64,000 nucleotides of DNA from Chloroflexota bacterium (GTDB taxonomy: Bacteria > Chloroflexota > Chloroflexia > Thermomicrobiales > UBA6265): positions 1 to 64,000 of the forward strand of contig JAEWEG010000062.1 of NCBI GenBank assembly GCA_023389575.1. Reading direction: 5' to 3'. The translations under genes and the position numbers were made by a program. How positions within the stretch are numbered: the first letter of the stretch is position 1; every line of letters begins with the position of its first letter. Shown here piece after piece: positions 44,892 through 53,153 of the stretch. Below the pieces are notes generated by a model. That model ran no database searches, was not told where the DNA came from, and worked only from the letters and a program-made list of their open reading frames with translations.

Positions 44892-46126
44892 GTTCACGCA
44901 TCATCCAGGTTGGATCCCTCGCGTCATACCTGAAGGACCTCATCGATTCAGATGAGGTCCTTCAGGATATGTGGGTCGAGGGCGAAGTCTCCTCATTCAC
45001 CGTCGCCGCCTCGGGCCACGCCTACTTCGCCATCAAGGACGATCAGTCCGCCATCGACTGCGTGATGTGGAAAACCGCCCGCGCTCGTCAGTCGTTCCAG
45101 CCACGCGTTGGCGACAAGATCGTCGTTCACGGGGCGGCCACTGTCTACGAGCGCACCACCAGGCTCCAGATCCGGGCCGATGTCCTGTACCCGGCCGGCG
45201 CCGGCATCCTCCAGCTTCAACTGGAACAACTCCGCCAGAAGCTCGAGGCCGAGGGGCTCTTCGACGAGAGTCGCAAGCGTCCACTTCCCCAGCTCCCACG
45301 CCGGATTGGCGTGGTGACCTCCCCAACCGGGGCTGTCTGGCACGATATCCAGCGCGTGCTGCGGCGACGGTATCCGCTTGCCGAGCTCGTCCTTGCTCCC
45401 GCCGTGGTGCAGGGTGACACCGCCGGTGGCACCGTCGTGGCCGCGCTCGCCCTGCTCCAGGAACACGAGGTCGATGTCATCATCGTTGCCCGCGGTGGTG
45501 GTTCGGCCGAAGACCTCTGGGCATTCAACGATGAGCGAATAGTCCGCGCGGTCTTCGCCAGCACGATCCCGGTCGTCTCCGCCATCGGTCACGAAACCGA
45601 CACCACGCTCATCGATTATGTCGCGGACCTGCGAGCTCCGACGCCGTCGGTCGCCGCCGAAATGGTCGCGCCGGATCTCTCAAACTTCAGCCAGTATCTG
45701 GACGAGCTGGTCGACCAGATGCATGTCAGCGCCAATCGCGCGGTACAACGCCGCGCCGACGCTCTCGCTCACCTCCAGTTCCGCCTTGGCCTTGTCTCGC
45801 CGGCCTCGCAACTCGTCGCCATGCGATCGGCGCTGGACGCCGAGCAGGAACGCCTGCGCACGGCGGTGGCCCGGTCGATCGAACGTCGCCAGGCCACCAT
45901 CGCCCAGCACGTCGCCCTGATCCACGCGCTCGACCCCGCGTCACTGCTTCAGCGAGGCTACGCCTGGGTAAGCCACGACGCCACCGGCGAATCGGTCCGC
46001 TCGGCGTCCGGTCTCCAGCCCGGACAGGCAATCGACCTCACCTGGGCGGATGGTTCGGCCCGGACCACCGTCAATCGCGTCTCATCCGCCACGATCGTCA
46101 ACCAGGGAACACCACATGACCATTGA
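44888..46126 (+). CDS. xseA: Exodeoxyribonuclease VII large subunit
   Basis: 412 residues. The N-terminal OB fold (MWVEGEVSSFTVAASGHAYFAIKD) leads into the catalytic domain, with RIGVVTSPTGAVWHDIQRVLRRRYP near 135 and ARGGGSAEDLWAFNDERIVRAV near 200. SAIGHETDTTLIDYVADLRAPTPSVAAE near 232 is the family signature. A coiled-coil C-terminal region binds XseB. It degrades single-stranded DNA from both ends. GTG 44888 overlaps accB. A perfect 16-bp hairpin lies within codons 14-27. Confidence 0.96.
   Translation: MSSRIIQVGSLASYLKDLIDSDEVLQDMWVEGEVSSFTVAASGHAYFAIKDDQSAIDCVMWKTARARQSFQPRVGDKIVVHGAATVYERTTRLQIRADVLYPAGAGILQLQLEQLRQKLEAEGLFDESRKRPLPQLPRRIGVVTSPTGAVWHDIQRVLRRRYPLAELVLAPAVVQGDTAGGTVVAALALLQEHEVDVIIVARGGGSAEDLWAFNDERIVRAVFASTIPVVSAIGHETDTTLIDYVADLRAPTPSVAAEMVAPDLSNFSQYLDELVDQMHVSANRAVQRRADALAHLQFRLGLVSPASQLVAMRSALDAEQERLRTAVARSIERRQATIAQHVALIHALDPASLLQRGYAWVSHDATGESVRSASGLQPGQAIDLTWADGSARTTVNRVSSATIVNQGTPHDH
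44929..44966 (+). repeat. Perfect 16-bp inverted repeat inside the xseA coding start
   Basis: CCTGAAGGACCTCATC and its exact complement are separated by GATTCA, 41 bases into xseA. The encoded protein (LKDLIDSDEVLQDM) is the normal XseA sequence, so the symmetry is achieved through codon choice. It would fold into a very stable mRNA hairpin just after the start codon. Confidence 0.7.
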
Positions 46127-46346
46127 CCTCTCGTCCACCGGAGATTCCGCCCCCTCGTTCGAGGAGGCACTGGAGCAACTCCAGGCCATCGTCTCCCGCC
46201 TCGAAGCCGGTGAAGCCACGCTTGAGGAAACGATCGGGGATATTCGCCAGGGAACCGAACTGGCATCATACTGTCAGCGGCTGATCGCCGACGCGGAACT
46301 TCGCATCACCGAACTCTCGGCCCCAGCCACGTCCTCTGACGACTGA
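46116..46346 (+). CDS. xseB: Exodeoxyribonuclease VII small subunit
   Basis: 76 residues: SFEEALEQLQAIVSRLEAGEATLEETIGDIRQGTELASYCQRLI is the XseB helical hairpin that docks on the XseA coiled coil. ATG 46116 is the family start, and the gene overlaps xseA by eleven bases. Confidence 0.96.
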   Translation: MTIDLSSTGDSAPSFEEALEQLQAIVSRLEAGEATLEETIGDIRQGTELASYCQRLIADAELRITELSAPATSSDD

Positions 46347-46377
46347 TCCAGGCCGCTTCACCACTGAAAGACCCAAC

Positions 46378-47406
46378 ATGACCTCGCCGTCAGAATCGCC
46401 CACCCTAATCGCTGGAAAACTGCCAGGCTCACTGCTTGAACGACTCGTCGAGGTCTACCGCACCGTCCCCGACCCCGACGTGATCGTCGCGCCTGGCTAC
46501 GGCCGCGATGCCGCCGCGGTGAACACTGGCGGGGAACATCCGCTCATCGTCAAGAGCGATCCCATCACCTTCGCCACATCAGCCGCCGCTCGCTACCTGG
46601 TCGCCGTCAATGCGAACGATATTGCCTGCCTCGGTGGAACCCCTCGCTGGCTCACCGTTGTCCTGCTCCTCCCGGTCGGGACGAGCGAAAGCGAGGTCGA
46701 AACCCTGTTCGCTGACCTCCAGCGTGCCTGTGATGCAATGCGAGTCAGCGTCATCGGCGGCCACACGGAGATCACGCCATCCGTGAACCAGCCTGTCATC
46801 GTCGGAACCATGCTCGGCCTGGCCGGTCCAACCGGCCTGCTCGAACCGGGGAAGGCCAGTCCAGGCGATGACCTGATGCTCACGAAGTTCGCCGGCATCG
46901 AGGGAACCGCCCTTCTGGCCCGCGAATTCACCGCTCAGCTCACGACGTCCCTGGGTCGCGACACCGTTTCCCGCGCGGCGAAGCTCCTCCAGCTCCCGGG
47001 CATCAGCATCGTCGCCGACGCCAACGCCGTGCTCGCGGCTGGAGGCGTCACCGCGCTCCACGACCCCACCGAGGGCGGCGTGTCCACCGCCATCAACGAG
47101 ATGGCGCGCGCCTCGAACTGCGGCGCGGAGGTCCTGGCCGATGCGATTCCAATCCTGCCCGAGACCCGCGCCATCTGCGACCACTTCGAGCTGAATCCTT
47201 TTGGCCTGCTGAGTTCCGGCGCCCTCCTGGTGGCCGTCGCACCCGGTCACCGAGACGCGATCAGGAATGCCGCGACCTCCGCAGGCATCCCAATCACCCA
47301 CATAGGCAGGCTCACCGCCCCTCACGATGGCGTTACCATGCTCACAGCGAATGGACGCGTGCCCCTTCCGGTGTTCGACTCCGACGAGGTGACGCGGGTC
47401 CTGTAA
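46378..47406 (+). CDS. AIR synthase/HypE-superfamily protein
   Basis: 342 residues with the two-domain PurM/HypE fold. The metal/ATP site region is GYGRDAAAVN near 41, followed by VNANDIACLGGTPRW near 78 and GGHTEITPSVNQPVI near 123. The C-terminal domain has HDPTEGGVSTAINEMARASN near 224. True HypE ends in a catalytic Cys (PRIC); this protein ends DEVTRVL without one. No other hyp or hydrogenase genes are near. It is therefore an ATP-using member of unknown substrate. It follows xseB by 31 bases. Confidence 0.85.
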   Translation: MTSPSESPTLIAGKLPGSLLERLVEVYRTVPDPDVIVAPGYGRDAAAVNTGGEHPLIVKSDPITFATSAAARYLVAVNANDIACLGGTPRWLTVVLLLPVGTSESEVETLFADLQRACDAMRVSVIGGHTEITPSVNQPVIVGTMLGLAGPTGLLEPGKASPGDDLMLTKFAGIEGTALLAREFTAQLTTSLGRDTVSRAAKLLQLPGISIVADANAVLAAGGVTALHDPTEGGVSTAINEMARASNCGAEVLADAIPILPETRAICDHFELNPFGLLSSGALLVAVAPGHRDAIRNAATSAGIPITHIGRLTAPHDGVTMLTANGRVPLPVFDSDEVTRVL

Positions 47407-47427
47407 CCGTTATCGTCTGGAGGCCCA

Positions 47428-47700
47428 ATGGCTACCGAACCGAACGAAATCGTCATGTTCGCGCGCGAGCGCTTCTGCCCGGATGTCACCCGCGCCCGCA
47501 CGCGCCTCACCGAGCTCGGCATCCCGTGGCGGGAATTCGACGTCGAGAGCGATCCCGCCGCCGCACAGGAAAACCAGCGCCTCACGGGCCGCTCGAACGT
47601 TCCCACCCTCGTTATTGGCGAGCGCATCCTCGTCGAGCCATCCCGCTCCCAGATCGACGACGCGCTAACGGCCGCCGGATTTGATATCAGCGAAGAATAG
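47428..47700 (+). CDS. Glutaredoxin-like protein with monothiol-type CPDV site
   Basis: 90 residues, thioredoxin fold: beta1 (EIVMFARERF), active site CPDV near 17 (only the first Cys kept), cis-proline loop SNVPTLVIGE near 57. The loss of the second Cys suggests a deglutathionylating, Fe-S or structural role instead of dithiol reduction, by inference. It is placed tightly between the HypE-like gene (21 bases) and the asparaginase gene (12 bases). Confidence 0.8.
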   Translation: MATEPNEIVMFARERFCPDVTRARTRLTELGIPWREFDVESDPAAAQENQRLTGRSNVPTLVIGERILVEPSRSQIDDALTAAGFDISEE

Positions 47701-47712
47701 GAACCACCCAGC

Positions 47713-48657
47713 GTGACAGGAATCGTGATCGCCTCGGCCAACGGCATCGTTGGCCTCGAGGCTGCTGTTGACGTACTCCGTTCAGGCGGCTCCGCGCTCG
47801 ACGCGGTCATCGCCGGCACGCGCCTGGTTGAGGCCAATCCCGACGACCACACCGTTGGCTACTCCGGTCTCCCCAACCTCCTCGGCGAGGTGGAGCTCGA
47901 CGCCAGTGTCATGGAAGGGCGAGGACTACGCGCCGGGAGCGTGGGTGGGCTGAAGGGGTACCAGGACGCGGTGGACCTCGCTCGCACGGTGATGGACGAA
48001 CTCCCGCATGTCCTCATCGCCGGGGAAGGCACCGCGCGGCTGGCGGCCGAAACTGGCCTCGACCCCCGCGATCTCCTCACGCCCGAGGCGGAAGCCATCT
48101 GGCGCGAACGTCTCGACGACGCTCCCCCTTCGCTCACCCAGAATGACCGCTACCTCTCCCGCATCCGCGAGATCGTCGCCCGCACCGCGTCCGATCCGGA
48201 TCTCGCTGTCCACGGTGAACCACCACACGGAACCGTCAATTTCCTCGCCCGCGATCGCAACGGCGACATCTCGGCCGCCGTCAGCACCTCGGGTTGGGCC
48301 TGGAAATATCCCGGACGCTTGGGCGACTCCCCGATCATCGGCGCCGGAAACTACGCGGACAATCGCTGGGGCGCTGCCGCATGTACCGGTCGCGGAGAAA
48401 TGGCCCAGCGCTGCCTCACGGCACACAGCGTCGTTACCTTCATGCGGTTCGGCATGTCGCTTCCCGAAGCGCTCGAAACCGCGATGAAGGACCTCGCCCA
48501 GCTCGACGATCCGTATGCCAGCGAGATGAACATCGTCGCCCTCGACCGCGACGGAAACCCCGGAGCCGCCTCCACCGCCGAAGGCAAGACCTACGTCGTC
48601 ATGACCGAGGACATGACGTCACCCGAGGAACGGCCGCGCACGACCATCGCGATCTGA
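47713..48657 (+). CDS. Asparaginase/glycosylasparaginase-family Ntn hydrolase
   Basis: 314 residues. The mature beta chain should begin at the Thr of HGTVNFLARDRNGD (about residue 176). It is followed by STSGWAWKYPGRLGDSPIIGAGNYADN and AAACTGRGEMAQR, the family substrate-binding stretch. The alpha chain begins with a conserved SGGSALDAVIAG. Such proteins are made as precursors and cut themselves before the Thr. They hydrolyse asparagine or N-linked glycosyl-asparagine. The residue before the Thr is Gly, not the usual Asp. GTG 47713 is the start. Confidence 0.88.
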   Translation: MTGIVIASANGIVGLEAAVDVLRSGGSALDAVIAGTRLVEANPDDHTVGYSGLPNLLGEVELDASVMEGRGLRAGSVGGLKGYQDAVDLARTVMDELPHVLIAGEGTARLAAETGLDPRDLLTPEAEAIWRERLDDAPPSLTQNDRYLSRIREIVARTASDPDLAVHGEPPHGTVNFLARDRNGDISAAVSTSGWAWKYPGRLGDSPIIGAGNYADNRWGAAACTGRGEMAQRCLTAHSVVTFMRFGMSLPEALETAMKDLAQLDDPYASEMNIVALDRDGNPGAASTAEGKTYVVMTEDMTSPEERPRTTIAI

Positions 48658-48780
48658 CCAGCCCTCGGTTCTCGCAAACCGAAGCTGTGTGATCAACTCG
48701 GCGAAGAGACCTCCAGATAAGCCCGCGTTCAGTAGTCTGCGTCGGGAGGGATTGACACCGGAGCGCATCTCGGAATGTAC

Positions 48781-48814
48781 GGGCCTACGGCTCGCGTAGC
48801 GAGTCTGTAGGCCC
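48781..48814 (+). terminator. Compound hairpin downstream of the asparaginase gene
   Basis: GGGCCTAC/GTAGGCCC encloses a second stem CTCGC/GCGAG with loop GTA. No T-run follows. It may end or protect the plus-strand operon transcript. Confidence 0.5.
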
Positions 48815-48863
48815 AATCCACGCTCAGATGGCTTGTCTCCAAACGGTATCGCCCGCAAATAAA

Positions 48864-48899
48864 AACACCCGCCTCGCGATCGCTCGCGAGGCGGGTGTT
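48864..48899 (-). terminator. Intrinsic terminator of rho
   Basis: A perfect 16-bp stem (AACACCCGCCTCGCGA and complement, 4-base loop). On the minus strand it is followed by TTTATTTG, and the stem itself ends in TT. It lies 20 bases after the rho stop. Confidence 0.9.
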
Positions 48900-48919
48900 C
48901 TTGTTCCGAACGAAGAGGA

Positions 48920-50614
48920 CTACACGTCCTTGTTCAGGGTATCGAGGAACTCGGCGTTCTTGGTGGTCTTGGAAAGCCGCGTCAGCATCAGTTCCGTGCC
49001 TTCGCTGCCGCCCAGCATGGTGACCATGCGCCGCATCGTCCACACCTGGCGAAGGGTGTAGTCGTCCAGCAGGAGTTCCTCTCGCCGGGTGCCCGAGCGC
49101 TGGATGTCGATCGCCGGGTAGACGCGTCGCTCGGCCAGCTTCCGGTCGAGGTGCAACTCCATGTTGCCCGTACCCTTGAACTCTTCGTAGATCACGTCGT
49201 CCTGGCGGCTACCGGTATCGACGAGACAGGTCGAGATGATGGTCAGGCTTCCACCGCCCTCGATGTTGCGGGCCGCGCCGAAGAATCGCTTCGGCGGGTA
49301 GAGCGCCACCGGGTCGATACCACCCGAGAGCGTTCGGCCGCTGGGCGGAACCGCGAGGTTGTAGGCACGGGCCAGCCGGGTGATCGAGTCGAGCAGGATC
49401 GTGACGTCCCGTCCCGATTCCACCAGCCGCTTGGCGCGCTCGAGCGCCATTTCGGCGACCTTGGTGTGGTCTTCCACCGGCTCGTCGAACGTTGAGGAAA
49501 TCACCTCGCCGTCCACGGTCCGTCGCATGTCCGTCACTTCTTCCGGTCGCTCACCAATGAGGCAGACCATCAGGTGCATGTCGGGGTTATTGGAGGTAAT
49601 GCCGTTGGCGATCGCCTTGAGCAACAGGGTCTTCCCGGCCTTCGGCGGCGACACGATCAGGCCACGCTGGCCGCGGCCAATGGGCGCCACCAGGTCGAGG
49701 AGTCGCGTCGAGAGGATGTTCGGCTGGGTTTCAAGGTTAATCTGCTCGAGCGGAAAGATCGGCGTCAGTTCATCGAACGACGGTCGGCGTCGCGCGATCT
49801 CGGGATCGATGCCGTTGACGGCCTCCACCCGGAGCAGGCTGAAGAACTTCTCGTTGTCCTTCGGCGGCCGAACCTGGCCACTCACGCGGTCACCCGTGCG
49901 CAGACCGAAGCGGCGAATCTGCGACTGCGACACGTAGATGTCATCCGGTCCCGGCAGGAACCGCTGGCCGCGGAGGAAGCCGAAGCCATCCTCGATGATC
50001 TCCAGCACGCCATCGCCAAAGGTATGGCCGTCGCGCTCCGTCTGGGCTTGCAGCAGCTTCGTGATCAGGTCCGGGCGGCGCATCCGCATGTAGCCAGAGA
50101 CACCAAGCTCGCTCGCCAACTGGTTGAGGGCCTCGGTCTCGCGGGAATCCAGCTCCGCGACGGTGAGGCGGTTGGAGGAATGCTCCTGATCCCGGCCCTT
50201 GCCCTTGCGGCCTTCCTGCTGATGACCGCCCTGGTCGTGACCGTTCTGGCCATCCTTGGAACCACGATTCTTCGAGCGATTCCGTCCGCCCTGCTGGCGC
50301 TCGTTTCGCCCGCCGCTCTCCGCGTGAGTCCCGTTCTCGCTGGCTGGCTGCTCGGTGGAAGCAGCGGCCTCGACGGTCTGCTCGGCCGGAGCGGTCGCCT
50401 CGACTGGCGCGGCGGCCTCGACGGGAGCTTCCTTGGCGGTCGCCTCGGTCACGGCCGGAGCGTCGGACTCGCCACTGGCGGCGGTCTTTTCGGCGGCGAC
50501 TTCAGGGGTCGCGGCCTTGGCGGGAGACTTACGGGGGCGTCCACGTCGCGCTGGGGGCTTGGGCGCGTCGGCCTCCGCCATTTTCTCAATCGTGACGTCT
50601 TCTACTATGGCCAA
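48920..50614 (-). CDS. rho: Transcription termination factor Rho
   Basis: 564 residues, about 145 longer than E. coli Rho. The N-terminus (1-165) is a low-complexity insert. An Ala/Glu/Pro-rich part with an AT-hook-like RRGRPRK is followed by an Asn/Gly/Gln/Arg-rich part. The RNA-binding domain starts near 165 and carries GFGFLRGQRFLPGPDDIYVS. The hexameric ATPase has VSPPKAGKTLLLKAI near 320 (Walker A) and LIGERPEEVTDMRR. Catalytic residues appear intact. The start is TTG at 50614, with GGAGG six bases before. ATG 50581 is the alternative. Confidence 0.95.
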   Translation of the reverse strand: MAIVEDVTIEKMAEADAPKPPARRGRPRKSPAKAATPEVAAEKTAASGESDAPAVTEATAKEAPVEAAAPVEATAPAEQTVEAAASTEQPASENGTHAESGGRNERQQGGRNRSKNRGSKDGQNGHDQGGHQQEGRKGKGRDQEHSSNRLTVAELDSRETEALNQLASELGVSGYMRMRRPDLITKLLQAQTERDGHTFGDGVLEIIEDGFGFLRGQRFLPGPDDIYVSQSQIRRFGLRTGDRVSGQVRPPKDNEKFFSLLRVEAVNGIDPEIARRRPSFDELTPIFPLEQINLETQPNILSTRLLDLVAPIGRGQRGLIVSPPKAGKTLLLKAIANGITSNNPDMHLMVCLIGERPEEVTDMRRTVDGEVISSTFDEPVEDHTKVAEMALERAKRLVESGRDVTILLDSITRLARAYNLAVPPSGRTLSGGIDPVALYPPKRFFGAARNIEGGGSLTIISTCLVDTGSRQDDVIYEEFKGTGNMELHLDRKLAERRVYPAIDIQRSGTRREELLLDDYTLRQVWTMRRMVTMLGGSEGTELMLTRLSKTTKNAEFLDTLNKDV

Positions 50615-51481
50615 TGAGATCCTCCAGGGATATGCGGGTAGGGGGTATACGGGCGATGAAGGTGGTGGAGATAGCTCTGCATACGATTGCTCGCACTCGA
50701 ACGTGCAAGCGTTATTCGCGTATCGTCAGGCTCTGAATTCTCTCTGGGTTCACTTCATGCTTATTGGTGTTCTGAGGTTGTGGAACGTGCGCCTGTGCAA
50801 ATGATCGCAACGGAGTGGCAATCAACCGCGCCCTGGTCCTCGTAGGTGGAAGACCCGTGGAGAAGTTGCAGGCAGTCGTTGCGCAGTCACCTTCGGTATC
50901 CGAAATTGCACGTATTCTGGGGTGACTTGGGGCAAGTTGAGGTTCGACGGCACTCGCCAGACCGATGTCAGCAGACTACCACTGTCGATTTACAGCGTCA
51001 AGCAAGGGCGCCGTGCGTCGGATTGAGGCTTTCGTACTGTTGATGTATGTGTATCACGCCGAGGGCATGCTCATCAACCCAGATGGGGTATTTGGCGCAC
51101 GGTTTGGTTGCCTATTCGTCCCCGTCCTTCCGCCCACGTCAAGAAATTCGGGTTGGCCACGAGCCATGATTTACGATGCCCGTCCGAGTTCGAAACCATT
51201 TACGAGACCGCGGTAAGGCATCGTCGCACCGCCGACAGGTTCTTCGCCACGTACGGCGTCGCCGGCGCCAAACTCGGCCTTGTTGGTGGCTATCGTCCGC
51301 GAGCCAACCGAATCCTCCGATACAATGCTCGACGATTGCCGCTCCCGCGACGGCGATGAGAACCGCCGCGACTACGAGGAAGCGATCGCCGTTGGCCAAT
51401 GGACAGCCATGTCTCGACATTCGTGAAACCCAGGCCTGGAGTTGCCCGTTTCGGGGACACCTGTTTCACTCAGGATGGTGA
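50615..51481. other. 867-base stretch without a convincing gene
   Basis: Visibly less GC-rich than the surroundings, with several stop codons in every frame. A GCAC-GTTCGA-GTGC-type hairpin lies near 50691-50705, in the rho leader. A minus-strand frame at 51139-51420 begins with a plausible hydrophobic segment (FLVVAAVLIAVAGAAIV) and then turns into Arg-rich sequence that looks like a shifted frame. It may be a decayed membrane-protein gene. I cannot identify an RNA gene here. Confidence 0.4.
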
Positions 51482-52411
51482 ATGACCAGTAATATCCACG
51501 TCCGCCCGTATCACGCCGAGGATGAACAGCACCTTGTCGCCCTCTGGAACGTTTCGATGTGGGCGGACCCAATCGACCTGCTCGCCTGGCGATCGCGCTT
51601 CCTGCTCGATCCCAACTTCGATCCCGCATCCTGCCTAATCGCCACCGTTGACAACGTGCCTCAAGGGTTCCTGTTCGGCATGAGACAGAAGAAGGACCCT
51701 GGCACCATCGCCTGGATCGTGGGGTTTGGCGTCTCTCCTTCCCATCGCCGCCAGGGGATTGGCCGCCTACTCTTCGAAGCGCTTGAATCAGCCTGGGGCT
51801 CCCTCGGTATCGACACCGTCTCCATCGGTCCCTACATTCCCTCCTATGTCACTCCGGGCGTCGATGAAGCAGCCTACCCGGAGGCCATCGCCTTCCTGGA
51901 AGCGATTGGGGCCACGACGCTCGATCGCCCGCTGAGCATGAAAACCTCGCTCACTGGTTATCGCGCGGCGCCCCGCGCCATCGAAACCACCGAGCGCCTG
52001 GCCTCCGAGGGCGTTACCATCCGCCCAGCCCAGCCCACCGACATTCTCCCGCTGCTTGCGTTCCTGGAAGAACACTTCCCGCACTGGCGCGGCGACGCAA
52101 CGGGGGTCATGGCGGAACTTTTCGGGGCGGATCCTCACGAGGTCACCCTGCACATCGCCGAGGAAAACGGCGTCATCGTCGGCTACGCCCAGTCGCGGGG
52201 CGAACGGTTTGGCCCCTTCGGCGTGAACGAGTCCTGTCGGGGCCGGGGTATCGGCGCCGCCTTGCTTGCTCGGGTTCTGCCAGCGATGCGTGCTCGCGGC
52301 TTCCATAGTGCGTGGTTCCTCTGGACCAGCGATCGGGCCGCCAGGCTGTACCGGGAACACGGCTTCGAGGAAGTCCGCCGCTTCGCGCTCATGGAAAAAC
52401 GACTCACCTAA
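51482..52411 (+). CDS. Tandem GNAT-family N-acetyltransferase
   Basis: 309 residues with two GNAT domains. The first (about 1-150) has GFGVSPSHRRQGIGRLLFEAL, a full acetyl-CoA pyrophosphate-binding motif. The second (about 175-309) has FGVNESCRGRGIGAALLARVL and the late WFLWTSDRAARLYREHGFE. Both motif A regions are intact, so both could bind acetyl-CoA, as in mycothiol-synthase-like double GNATs. It is followed after 19 bases by a PIG-L-type gene, a pairing seen in thiol or sugar-amine metabolism. The substrate is unknown. Confidence 0.87.
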   Translation: MTSNIHVRPYHAEDEQHLVALWNVSMWADPIDLLAWRSRFLLDPNFDPASCLIATVDNVPQGFLFGMRQKKDPGTIAWIVGFGVSPSHRRQGIGRLLFEALESAWGSLGIDTVSIGPYIPSYVTPGVDEAAYPEAIAFLEAIGATTLDRPLSMKTSLTGYRAAPRAIETTERLASEGVTIRPAQPTDILPLLAFLEEHFPHWRGDATGVMAELFGADPHEVTLHIAEENGVIVGYAQSRGERFGPFGVNESCRGRGIGAALLARVLPAMRARGFHSAWFLWTSDRAARLYREHGFEEVRRFALMEKRLT

Positions 52412-52430
52412 TCACGGAACTGGATTCACG

Positions 52431-53153
52431 ATGATGTCACAACACACGCCTGATCAACCATGCATCATGGTCATCGGCGCCCACGCGGCCGATGCCGAAC
52501 TCATGGGAGGTGCCGCCGTCCTCGCCCACCACCAGATGGGCTGGCGATCGGTTCTGGTTCATCTCACACTGGGGGAGAAAGGCAGTAAGACGCTCAGCGC
52601 CGAAGAGTATTCGGCTCAAAAGCGCGAGGAAGCGATCCGCGCCGCCGGCATCCTCGGTTCCGAGGTCGAGTTTCTCCCCTACCTCGATGGCGAACTCCCG
52701 GTCAGCGAAGAGGTGCAGTGGCATATCGCCGACCTGATCCGTAAACACCGCCCAACCGTCATCCTCACCCACTGGAAGGGAAGCATTCACACCGACCACA
52801 CCAACACGTACGAGAACGTGCTGACCTCGCTCTTCTTCGCCGGGCTCAAGACCTTCGTCCGCGACTACCCCAACCACTACCCTCGGGCCATTTACTTCGC
52901 CGAGAACTGGGAAGACGAAGAAGACTTCGTGCCTGACACCTACCTCGACGTGAGCGACGTCTGGGACATCTATGTCGAGGCCGCCTCGTCCTACACCCTC
53001 ATCGCCGGCCCGAATCCACCGTTCCGCTACCTGCAGTGGTACGACGGTGCCAGCCGCGCCCGTGGAGCTGAACGCCACATGGACCGCGCGGTGGCGCTCA
53101 TGCCGCACCGTCCGTTCTACGAGCGCCGCAAGACGGTAGAAGCCCTCGGATGA
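52431..53153 (+). CDS. PIG-L/LmbE-family protein with altered active site
   Basis: 240 residues. PIG-L N-acetylglucosaminide deacetylases bind zinc through AHPDD and a later HxxH. Here the motif reads GAHAADAELMGG near residue 15, keeping the His and the last Asp (zinc ligands) but replacing the general-base Asp with Ala. The distal THWKGSIHTDHTN near 113 is intact. It may be a zinc-binding protein with little hydrolytic power, or may use another base. ATG 52431 is chosen; the frame is open into the GNAT gene. The two genes probably form one transcript. Confidence 0.85.
   Translation: MMSQHTPDQPCIMVIGAHAADAELMGGAAVLAHHQMGWRSVLVHLTLGEKGSKTLSAEEYSAQKREEAIRAAGILGSEVEFLPYLDGELPVSEEVQWHIADLIRKHRPTVILTHWKGSIHTDHTNTYENVLTSLFFAGLKTFVRDYPNHYPRAIYFAENWEDEEDFVPDTYLDVSDVWDIYVEAASSYTLIAGPNPPFRYLQWYDGASRARGAERHMDRAVALMPHRPFYERRKTVEALG

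Larger units (their letters stand above)
48658..48919. other. Intergenic region, convergent asparaginase / rho
   Basis: 262 bases holding two hairpins listed separately. On the plus strand a TTGACA (48752-48757), about 17 bases and AATGTAC precede the first hairpin. If used, they would make a short RNA ended by the second hairpin. This is weak. No coding signal. Confidence 0.4.

Noticed and set aside
46378..47406. Calling the gene hypE
   Set aside because: The C-terminal catalytic Cys of HypE is missing and no hydrogenase or hyp genes are near.
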